Shown here: in pieces, positions 36,604 through 45,538 of the stretch | Numbering within the stretch: the stretch's first letter is position 1 | Layout of the letters: every line of letters starts with the position of its first letter | From: Guyanagaster necrorhizus | Taxonomy: Eukaryota > Basidiomycota > Agaricomycetes > Agaricales > Physalacriaceae | Direction of reading: 5' to 3' | DNA length: 64,000 bases | Assembly: GCF_019112545.1 (NCBI RefSeq) | Contig: NW_025064897.1 | Location: 615,336 to 679,335 of the forward strand | Notes under the pieces: model-generated | Databases searched by the model: none | What the model was told of the DNA's origin: nothing | The model's input: the letters and a program-made list of their open reading frames with translations, nothing else | Made by a program: the position numbers and the translations under genes

Positions 36604-37735
36604 ATGCAGCACTGCGACGATTGCTTTGCCGGTACAGTCCGCTTTACATTTCTCAAAAAAGAAAGAGAACTGATGTGTGTTGTTCAGGTGTCACTCACGA
36701 AGGAACACCAGCGGGTACATGGTAAACCATTGAGTCTGAGAGTCAACTGACAATAGTGCTTTCTCAGGCACGTTGGAGCAGATCGGAGGAGTCGAATGCT
36801 ATGTCGCTACTCCTACAGGAGATTATCCCAAAAACAAGGTCATACTCTTCTTGACCGACGTGTTTGGTATCCCTCTCGTTAACAACAAGGTATCTGATCC
36901 CGTACCCGAAGGCCCCAGATTCGCGCAGCTGACGCGATATCAGCTTTTAGCAGATGATTTTGCCCGAACCGGATTGAAGGCATGTGATGTGAAGCGTAAC
37001 GCGTGCGGAGCGTGCTAATTCCCATCGTTTCAGACGATCATACCTGACCTCTTCCTTGGTGATCCTATGCCAGAAGGCACTATGGCTCCCGCAGTACGCG
37101 TGAGCAGATCTTCCCTCCCTTCATTCTCAAGTTAACTCAGTCATGTATGTAGCATCTGTTTGACAGGGAGAAATGGTCTGCTGCGCATGGTCCCGCCCAA
37201 ACTCGCCCTCCTTTAGACCAGGTCATCGCAGCCTTGAAAGAAACTGGTGTTACTGAGTTTGGTGCAAGTGGATACTGTTTCGGGGGTGCGATTTGTTTGC
37301 GGACATCCTTCTTGTTTGTTGACATTAGCGATCACAGCGCGCTATGTTTTCGATCTTGCTTTCGACGGCATCATCTCCGTGTCCGTGATATCCCATCCAT
37401 CTCGTCTGGCGTTCCCGGGAGATTTCGAGGTCTGTCATCTAACCGATAACATATTGATTGCACGGCCTAACATCTTCCACCCGTAGAAATACGCCAACGA
37501 GGTCAAGGCACCACTTCTCATCAACAGCTGCGAGATTGATCAGGGATTACCACTGGAAAACCATGAGAAAGTGGACCAAATCTTCTCCAAGTTCGAGCCG
37601 GGATATAAGCGAGAGTACTTTGAGGGATGCAGGCACGGATTCGCAATTCGAGGCGATTTGAGTGACCCGAAAGTTAAAGCTGGGAAAGAAGGGTCATTCA
37701 GAGCGGCTGCCAAATGGTTTTTGGAGTACTTGTAA
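36604..37735 (+). CDS. Dienelactone hydrolase-like alpha/beta hydrolase, copy A
   Basis: Family members open lactone or ester bonds, classically dienelactones in aromatic degradation; the substrate here is unknown. ATG 36604 (MQHCDDCFAG) and a small second exon lead to LEQIGGVECYVATPTGDY, VILFLTDVFGIPLVNNK and LLADDFARTGLK. Across an intron IIPDLFLGDPMPEGTM follows. The nucleophile elbow is FGASGYCFGARYVFDLAFDG, with Cys as nucleophile, split by an intron. The acid is probably the Asp in INSCEIDQGLP, and the catalytic His is in GCRHGFAIRGD. The end is AAAKWFLEYL, TAA 37733-37735. About 250 aa. It is the first of a tandem set (copies B and C intact, one relic). Compared with B and C it is the most divergent, e.g. 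SCEIDQG versus SCTFDQM. Confidence 0.88.
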
Positions 37736-38430
37736 ACGCAAAGTGGACATGACTTTGCTGGCGGAAGGCTCTCAGTGTGTCCTTTCCTCTCGGTTATTCC
37801 TGGAGGCAGTAGCTTGATGTACTACTATTTAGACTGAGCATCTTCCTCTATTTTGAGTATCCTCCATTCGTTTTCCTCGCCGTGTTCATGTTTTAAACAA
37901 CAAGAACCCTTATTCAGAGTTTGTAGCGTTGGCACTAAATAATTCAGCCCTTCAGGCAATGATACTTAATTGCAACTGTGTGGTTAAACGATCTCGAGTG
38001 GCGTTCGGGTTTCTGTTCAGCCAAACGCATTATTGCCATTGAAGAGTCAGTCTCTTTCTTCGACCTTCTACCTATCTTATCTATTTTAACCCATTCAATA
38101 GTATTATCTATGAGTCCCTTCAATCGAAGTATTTTAACTTTTAACTCTGACCAGTGAAGGATAGAAGCATACCGCCGGTAACCTTGGAGCCGGGGGTACT
38201 ACTCAGTGGAGGAATATCAGCACGCAATAATGATGCACAGAGGCATATCCCCGTTCTCACCGATTCGGATAGGTAAGTTTGCGAGTCCCGGTGCGCTGAC
38301 CTATCTACAACCAATGAGGACGACGACTCTCATCCATCGTGGGTAACATGCAACCAAAACGCGTAGCCACCCGTCTTTCCGAGGTTCCGTCCGATGTCGA
38401 GTGACGTTTTTCGGCCAGGCACTCAAAAAG
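37736..38430. other. Intergenic between hydrolase copies A and B
   Basis: No open frame of note. The right end leads to the promoter of copy B. Confidence 0.4.
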
Positions 38431-38460
38431 TAAATTTAGCATGTGATCGAGTCTTATAAA
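38431..38460 (+). promoter_or_regulatory. Core promoter of hydrolase gene B, shared 12-mer plus TATA box
   Basis: TAAATTTAGCAT at 38431-38442 repeats the element upstream of copy A. TATAAA at 38455-38460 lies 24 bp after the 12-mer start and 50 bp before ATG 38505, nearly the same spacing as in copy A. Confidence 0.6.
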
Positions 38461-38504
38461 GCGCGCGCTTGTTGTCTCATCTTCCTCATCACGACCTTCC
38501 AATC

Positions 38505-39635
38505 ATGAGTTTCTGCAAGGACTGTATCTCAGGTCGGCGCTGCTGCTGTTGCTATGCATTCGATGACGCTGACTTGCAGGCTTTTAGGTGTCACTCACGA
38601 TGGTATTCCGACAGGTATCACCGTTTGTGCAAAAGCCTAAAGAAAAAGGACATAATTACGAGTTATCTTCTCACAGGAAAGATCGAACAAATTGGAGGTG
38701 TGGAATGCTACGTCGCAACTCCCACTGTGGAGTATCCTAAAGACAAGGTCGTTCTCTTCTTGCCGGATGTCTTCGGAATCATTCTTCCGAATGCGCAAGT
38801 GCGTCGTCGTGTTTTCCATTGCATACTCACGGACTCACGCAGTGTAAATAAGCTCCTTGCGGACGATTTCGCTAAAAACGGTTTCAAGGTGAATTTTAAA
38901 TCAACCCACGCGTCGGGCAGCTCACTGTTGTTCAGACTGTTATTCCTGACTATCTGAACGGGGATGCTGTCGCTGCTGATGCTATGGGACCTGGCGTAGG
39001 TTTTATTAGCACTCATCTCGTTGACGTCCTTTGTTTTACGCCTGGAGATAGAAATCATTCGATCTTCCGAGTTGGTTTGTTAACCACACCCCCGCCCATA
39101 CACGCCCTCCCTTGGACAAGGTCATCACTGAGTTGAAGGAATCTGGAGTAACTGACTTTGGTGCGACTGGATACTGTTTTGGAGGTACGTGAATCAGTAT
39201 AATCGCCACCTTGTCAGTTCCGAAACCCTGGAACAGCTCGTTATGTGTTTGACCTTGCCTTCGACGGCGTTATCAAGGCTGCTGTCGTATCTCATCCATC
39301 TCTACTCAATTTCCCTGACGATTTTGAGGTTCGTGCATAGTTGTAGGCTTCGATTGATTGAACATTGATTGAATCTATTCACACAGAAATACGCTGCGAC
39401 TGCGAAAGCACCCCTGCTCATCAATAGCTGCACATTCGACCAGATGTTCCCCCAGGAAATTCATGAGAAAACTGACGAGTTGTTTGTCAAGTTTTCCCCG
39501 GGGTACAAGCGTGAATACTGGGAGGGCTGTACACACGGTTTTGCTGTTCGTGGCGATTTGAGCAATCCCCAGGTCAAGGCCGGAAAAGAAGGAGCCTTCA
39601 AGGCTGCAGCCCAGTGGCTCCGTAACAATCTGTGA
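38505..39635 (+). CDS. Dienelactone hydrolase-like alpha/beta hydrolase, copy B
   Basis: Same exon layout as copy A. ATG 38505 reads MSFCKDCISG, then VTHDGIPTG, KIEQIGGVECYVATPTVEYP, VVLFLPDVFGIILPNAQ, LLADDFAKNGFK, VIPDYLNGDAVAADAMGPG, KSFDLPSWFVNHTPAHTRPP and FGATGYCFGARYVFDLAFDG with the nucleophile Cys. The acid-containing strand is LLINSCTFDQMFPQEIHEKT, and the catalytic His is in GCTHGFAVRGDLSN. It ends AAAQWLRNNL, TAA 39633-39635. Seven or so short introns, several within the small upstream exons. The last exon is almost the same as that of copy C at the protein level, pointing to a recent duplication or conversion. Confidence 0.88.
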
Positions 39636-39820
39636 ATCTATTCTATATGTAAGCGACAAAGATGGAGTGGGCGGACTCTGTGTGAGTATGCAGATGAATG
39701 TGTATTTGTACATGTATAGCCGGCTGGGTAATCTAAAGCTTCAGAACTAGCTACGCTTCGGCAAGGGCCGTATGTCAGGTGTGTGCTGCTTATGAAGCGT
39801 TGTGCGTTGCTTTACCGTAG

Positions 39821-40240
39821 GCGTCACCCACGACGAAATTCCGGCGGTGATAAAGGCCACCTTTATCCCGAAGATAAGAACATGATTACCAGTCACTTTC
39901 TCAGAGGCTAGTAAGTACATTTAGAACAGAATACTACGCTGCTACACCCATTGCAAATCACCTTACCTCAGTGACAACGCTCGTTCTGTACTTGCTAGAT
40001 GCTTTCGGGATCAGTCCTCTGAGGACTGCACATGTCCGGTTACCGTCGGCCTCAGTTTTTTTTAATTTAACTCGAACTGAACTTATTCGCATAAATACTC
40101 ATCAAGTTTTCCCCTGGGAATAGGATACAAACGCGGTACCGAGAAGGCCGCCGGGCACTATTAGTAAGAGCAGCTCGATTTGAGGAAGATGTTGGAATTA
40201 CAAATATGCCCAAAGTCGGACCCGTTTATACCCATGGACT
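39821..40240 (+). pseudogene. Ruined dienelactone hydrolase-like copy
   Basis: Fragments of the same gene appear in order: GVTHDEIP at 39820, a piece reading YYAATPIANHL, LYLLDAFGIS around 40000, and a late piece around 40100-40165 corresponding to the VKFSPGYKREYWEG block (here IKFSPG, frame-shifted after). The nucleophile-elbow exon (GYCFG) is missing and stop codons interrupt the rest, so it cannot encode an enzyme. It lies between intact copies B and C. Confidence 0.7.
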
Positions 40241-40497
40241 TGGTAGTATTTACACTTTGTATTATTTTAATCCTTCTATTTCTTCCGTGCCCAGTCACAT
40301 TCATACTATCTTTGCATAGTATATATACCTCTTAGTTGTACCCGCGCGCCTCGGACATATTCTCTCGCATTACGAGTGCGGAGTTTATATCTTTATATTA
40401 TTACCACACTCTCGTATTCTAACAGAAGACAAGACTTATAAAAGCCAATCTCATTCATTCAGCTTTCTATCGCCTTCGCTTCTATCCATGAGTCTCT

Positions 40498-41616
40498 GCA
40501 AGGACTGTATCTCGGGTCTGTGGCACCTTTATTAATCACGTATCAGATGCGCTGTTGCTTATTACTTACCAGGCGTCAGCCACGAAGGTACTCCGACAGG
40601 TAGTATTTAGCCCCAACGCAACGTGGTGCGCGGTGGTTATGAATGACTTTCTTATTAGGCAAAATCGAGCAAATTGGCAGAGTGGAATGCTACATTGCTA
40701 CTCCCATTGGAGAGTACGCTAACAACAAAGTTATTCTGTTCTTGCCAGATGCTTTCGGGATAACTCTTCCGAATGCCCAGGTGCGTCTGAACCTAGGATA
40801 TCATTCCTTGTGTATACCAAATTAATAGCGATAGCAACCAGCTTCTTGCAGATGATTTCGCGAGAAACGGGTTTAAGGTGAATTCCAGGTGAGAACGTAG
40901 ACGCATCAAGTAGCTCACCATCGTTCGAAGATTGTCATGCCTGACTATTTCAACAACGATCCCGTACCTGCTGATTTTTTGGAACCTGGTGTATGAGCTA
41001 CGGGCTCTCCATATATATCAGTTCGTATCTAATGGCAGAATACAGAGGACATTCGACATCGCAAAATGGTTGGCTAACCATTCTGCCGCCGATACTCGTC
41101 CTGCATTAGACAGGGTTATCGCTGCATTGAAAGAGTCTGGAATAACAGAGTTCGGGGCCACTGGGTACTGCTTTGGAGGTGCGCGAACGGACATGATTGA
41201 GTGCATTAAATGCTGAAGCATGACAAGGTCGGTATGTCTTCGATCTGGCCTTCGAAGGCGTGCTCAAAGCAGCCGTCGTATCTCACCCATCCCTTCTCAA
41301 GTTTCCTGATGATTTTGAGGTGAGCGCATGTCTGGTCGGTTTAGCTTCATTACTCACCCGCGGACAGAGATACGCCACTGCTGTGGAAGCGCCCCTGCTC
41401 ATCAATAGCTGCACATTCGACGAGATGTTCCCAAAGGAAATCCATGATAAAACCGACGAGTTATTCGTCAAGTTCTCTCCGGGGTACAAGCGTGAATACT
41501 GGGAGGGTTGTACACACGGCTTTGCTGTTCGTGGCGATTTGAGCAATCCCCAAGTCAAGGCGGGGAAAGAGGGAGCTTTCAAGGCTGCTGTCCAATGGTT
41601 CCTGAGCCATCTGTAG
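40498..41616 (+). CDS. Dienelactone hydrolase-like alpha/beta hydrolase, copy C
   Basis: ATG 40498 reads MSLCKDCISG, nearly the same as copy B, then VSHEGTPTG, KIEQIGRVECYIATPIGEYA, VILFLPDAFGITLPNAQ, LLADDFARNGFK, IVMPDYFNNDPVPADFLEPG, RTFDIAKWLANHSAADTRP and EFGATGYCFG with the nucleophile Cys. RYVFDLAFEGVLKAAVVSHP follows, then LLINSCTFDEMFPKEIHDKT and GCTHGFAVRGDLSN with the catalytic His. It ends AAVQWFLSHL, TAG 41614-41616. A TATA box (TATAAAA, 40437-40443) precedes it, but the 12-mer seen before A and B is absent, so regulation may differ. Confidence 0.87.
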
Positions 41617-42034
41617 TTTTATACTGTATAGGCGGAGAGGGCTGCCTATCTTGTTTTTCTTTCTTACCATCATGTTTCGAGCTAAATGTCTCTCATACCT
41701 CAGGGACTGAGAATTTAGTATTTCAGAGAACGGCGAATGGCTTCCTTGTAGCGCAAACGAATACAAAGCGTCGACATTCTTCTCCAATGATCTTCGGTTG
41801 TCAGCCAAGGGAGCATTGTTCTCCTTCTCGGCTTTATATACTCCTGAGTACTACCACTTACTACATCGGGAACAAGTGGGTCACTCAGTGAATCCACCGT
41901 GTGAATCGTATATTTGTGGATCCCTGTCCAGAATGACGCGCACAGTATATAAACCCAACTCAATCCGATAACGACATCCACCAACTTTATACTGGCCCCG
42001 CATATCTCATCCTCCCGCTAAATCAATTGTCGCC
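41617..42034. promoter_or_regulatory. Intergenic with TATA-like boxes before the dehydrogenase gene
   Basis: GTATATAAACCC near 41945 lies ~90 bp before ATG 42035 and is a good TATA box for the short-chain dehydrogenase gene. No other feature was seen. Confidence 0.5.
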
Positions 42035-43066
42035 ATGTCTCCTTCTACCTTCGCTTCACTTTCTGGTATGCTATCTCCACGACGATGCGTGGATGCACTA
42101 TGCTTACCTTGACATCGTAGGTAAAGTTGCGCTCGTGACAGGATCGTCTCGCAGTATCGGTGCAGCTATCGTCAGGCTTCTTTCAGATCAGGGTGCTAGC
42201 GTCGTCATTAACTGTATGTGTTCTCAATCATGCATCGCAAGCAGTGTATCTCATCATATATCTAGTTGTCAACAGTCCAGGGCCCGCTCAAGAGCTCGTA
42301 TCCGAAATCAAGTCCAAGGGCAAAGGTGGCGCCGTTGCAGTTCAGGCCGACGCATCAACCATTGCCGGAGGAAAGCATCTATTGGACGAAACCGTAAAGG
42401 CCTTTGGAAAACTTGATATCCTCATCCTCAATGCCGGAATCATGGGCAGCAAGCCTCTTGCTGACATCGATGAGAAATTCTTCGATAATCATATCAACGC
42501 CAATGTGAAAGGGCCCTTGTTTTTGGCAAAGGCAGCCGCTCAAATCCTTCCTTCTCGTACGTCCTCATTATGACATTTCCAACCATCAATTTTCATTCAT
42601 TTCACAGCTGGTGGACGAATCATCTTTTTTTCCTCCTCCTTGACTTCTGCCTCTAGTAACGCCTTGCCATTGCCTGTAAATATGATGCTGCTAATACACT
42701 CTCGTAGCCGTTCTCCCCAATGCCCTATGCTACGTTATCTCCAAGGGCGCCGTCGAGCAGGCATCGCGCGTCCTTGCCAAGGATCTTGGTGCTCGCGGTA
42801 TCACCGTCAACACTATCTCGCCAGGTCCCGTCGACACCGACCTGTTCCGTGCTGGCAAGCCTCAAAAGCTGATCGACATCATAGCCGCTCAAAACCCCAG
42901 CAACAAGCTGGGCCAGCCTGAGGAAATTGCTCCTATAGTTTGCTTCCTCGCGTGCCCCGCAGCACAGTGGGTAAATGGACAAAACATTCGTGTCAACGGG
43001 GTATGTATCAGTTTCGCATTTCTTCTCCTACATCTCACTGTTTTTTCATAGGCTTTCGTTGTGTAA
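42035..43066 (+). CDS. Short-chain dehydrogenase/reductase (SDR)
   Basis: An NAD(P)H-dependent oxidoreductase; the substrate is unknown. ATG 42035 (MSPSTFASLSG) joins across an intron to KVALVTGSSRSIGAAIVRLL, the cofactor motif TGxxxxIG. The adenine-binding and structural blocks are VAVQADAST and ILILNAGIMG (NAG motif). The catalytic region has the serine in FFSSSLTSAS and YxxxK as CYVISKGAVEQ, followed by ITVNTISPGPVDTDLF. The end is WVNGQNIRVNGAFVV with TAA 43064-43066. About 260 aa, standard for classical SDRs. It follows the hydrolase array on the same strand; a joint role in lactone or aromatic metabolism is possible but only by proximity. Confidence 0.87.
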
Positions 43067-43631
43067 GATGTCAGGGCGTTGCTTTAATTACTACCAGAAA
43101 CTTGTATCACCGCCGATGAATGTTATTTCCGATTGATCAAACGTACTACTCAACCTTCCCAAAGACGATTTTATCGTCCACATAAGGCAGACAAGGCAGT
43201 AAAATTGAACATGATCAATTATTGTACGTGATTTTTGATGACTGTCGCCGATTTCGACATTGTATTTTGATCTCAGGTGAGGAGGTGGGTACATTGATGT
43301 CGTTTGTGTTTTGATATCAGTCTCGATTGAGGTAATTCGTTGCAATTTTGAGATGCTTGAATGCCATGAAGTGAACGAGACATTGACATCGCCGGTGTCG
43401 ACACTGGACTGTACATCCCACCATCAGATTGCTACCGCGGCGGTTAGTCCGATACTGGCAGAGTTCATATATATATCGTTAACAGTTGTGCTCCAAAGCC
43501 GCTGTCTGACCTTGCATGCCCCTCACAACCTTGCTACCATTTGAGACCCTCCATTTCAAAATAACTTGAAAAGTAAGTATGTATTTCAGAAACTTATATC
43601 CGGCCCTAGATCCACCCACAGTCACAGTTCC
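43067..43631. other. Intergenic, no confident feature
   Basis: AT-rich, with only short open frames. A weak TATA-like TATATATATCG occurs near 43470, ~160 bp upstream of the next open frame. Confidence 0.35.
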
Positions 43632-44072
43632 ATGGCGCACAATATCGGCTTTCAAGTACCCGTCGGATGGCCAAGTTCTACCGCCGCATCTACCAGTCCA
43701 ACTGTCATTTTATCGAGTCCGCCAACACTAAATCTCATTTCCGCCATGCTAACAACTTTTGAATTGGACGAGGTGTCTACCGCGGGCGAAGGAACAGCAA
43801 TCACGCAATACATCCAGCGTCACGGGATGGTAAACCCTGTTACCCGGAGACTGCAATCGGGGGTCATGTTCTGGGTATACCCAGAAGGCCGTGAGGGGCC
43901 GTACGAGGAAATGAAGGATGATGGGCGTGCGAAGACGGGAAGAACTCTATTGCACGGACTGTTGGTCACGATTGAGAATGGTGCGGTGATGGAGGGAATG
44001 GTGGAGAGTGTATTGGAATATTTACCCTGGGATGCGATTGGCCATTTACATTTTCCGGGGCGACAGGCCTAG
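43632..44072 (+). CDS. Unrecognised single-exon protein (146 aa)
   Basis: ATG 43632 reads MAHNIGFQVPVGWPSSTAAS, then a Ser/Thr/Pro-rich stretch, an amphipathic middle (LNLISAMLTTFELDEVSTAG), a charged part with VMFWVYPEGREGPYEEM and a hydrophobic end (LLVTIENGAVMEGMVESVLE). There is no signal peptide or membrane segment. The frame is complete without introns, which is unusual among its neighbours. No family was recognised. It could be a real lineage-specific gene or an old fragment; the downstream gene on the other strand ends only 102 bp away. Confidence 0.4.
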   Translation: MAHNIGFQVPVGWPSSTAASTSPTVILSSPPTLNLISAMLTTFELDEVSTAGEGTAITQYIQRHGMVNPVTRRLQSGVMFWVYPEGREGPYEEMKDDGRAKTGRTLLHGLLVTIENGAVMEGMVESVLEYLPWDAIGHLHFPGRQA

Positions 44073-44174
44073 CCTTGATGAACATTTATTCTTAGGATTA
44101 CGGGAGAGCCTTTCATTATTGCACGAAACAAGCCAGAATTTATAATCTTATCGATTTCATGGCGTAATAAGACA

Positions 44175-45128
44175 TTAGACAAAGTCCGCAGGTATACTCG
44201 TAAATGAGAGGCTAATGGCAACAAGCACCATGAAAAGTACAACGAAAAGGATGAACGTTATCCATATCTGCGAAACGACACAAAATTCTGACTGGGGGCC
44301 TGATTCTGGTGAGTCAAATAACCAGTCTGTTCCGCGACTAAACATGTCACGGGACGGAAATACCTCCAAAATCTCTGCCTCGAAGCTCTCTACAGAGAGG
44401 CGGTATTTTCTCCATAGTTGCTCTCCTTCAGCATCCTCCTCCTCCTCTTTATCCGTGAATCTACCAAATTCCACTGACAAGAGTTCAAAATCAGGCTGTC
44501 GCCCCAACATGAGGAATGTCTGCCCAATGGGGTATTTATCTATGAGAACGAGATGGGCGGCACGCGGGGATTTCATGTGAATGGTGGAGGTCGCGGTGCA
44601 TACGGTCTTTCCCGCACATCGTAGAAGGACTTTCCGCGTCTGGGTTATCGGATGTTCAGGCGAAACGGAGTCTAGGACTTGGGGATTCGGGAGCTCGAGC
44701 GTGACCTTGGGAAGGTCGGGAGATAGAGTGAGTTGGGTATGGGAATATACGAGGACTATTTGTATGGACCGCGCGAAGAAGGCACTAGAGACACGTCTTA
44801 GCGAAAGGTAGAACATTAGAAAAGGAATTGTCCCCAAAGGAAAAGAAAGAGTTTGTGGTTACCAAGAATTTACCAGAACCATTCTCTCTCCAACCATTCT
44901 ATCCTCATTCTCACGGAAGGGAAACTCAACGGAAAATGCCGGAGGACAGCTCACCTGAGCACGCGTTGAAGGTCACCTTGGGAAGCTAGAGCAATCCGCT
45001 CAAGTCCTGTGAGACCTTCAGGCCACGAATACTGCGTTCACAATGAGGAAAATGCTACATCAAATCACGACGTGACTTACGTTGATACTAGTGCCAGAGG
45101 AGTTGAACGTATAGAATGGAGTTGCCAT
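44175..45128 (-). CDS. Chorismate-lyase-like domain protein with a C-terminal membrane anchor
   Basis: Exon 1 from ATG 45128 (MATPFYTFNSSGTSIN), then YSWPEGLTGLERIALASQGD and LQRVLSAFFARSIQIVLVYS joined across an intron with acceptor CTCTAG. This start, followed later by ITQTRKVLLRCAGKTVCTAT and LVLIDKYPIGQTFLMLGRQP and DFELLSVEFGRF, follows the layout of the chorismate pyruvate-lyase/UTRA-like fold: an 'R.LL...G.l..lL...' opening, an 'R.V.L...G..V..A.S' strand and a 'PIG..' turn. The middle has an acidic run (DKEEEEDAEGE). The C-terminus is one strong hydrophobic segment (IWITFILFVVLFMVLVAISL), so the protein is probably tail-anchored. Whether it binds chorismate is unknown. The superfamily call rests on motif spacing only. 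Confidence 0.5.
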
Positions 45129-45538
45129 TAGGTAGCTGGATATCTTCTCCTTGTAGGTGTGTCGTCTAGGTGGGTTAGAAATTGACAGGCAGTGTAACAG
45201 ATGGTGGAGGGCTGTCTTCTAGAACAAATTGATGCGAACAGTTGAACAAAACTGTGTACTGCAAAGACCAGTGAAGACCGAGCAAGACGTATGGGACGAA
45301 ACTTGTAGTAGCGGATGCGAAATCGTAGAATGTGTCTCTTATAGCATGGGAAGCTGTCCAGGAAACGCCCTGCCCGCCATGGTCGACGCCGGCCGCAGAT
45401 AAAATACTATTCAACAGACTTGGTTGCTCGCAACTGAAAACTTATTTGCAAGTTGCTCGCTTGCCAAACAAATGCAGCAAACGTACCTTGTCCTCTTTCC
45501 ACCATCTTCTCCAAAGACCCTGGGATACGTTCCTGCGC
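45129..45538. promoter_or_regulatory. Divergent intergenic region, chorismate-lyase-like (-) / SIR2 (+)
   Basis: About 410 bp between the two start codons. Open frames here are short and unconvincing. No TATA box was clear. Confidence 0.35.
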
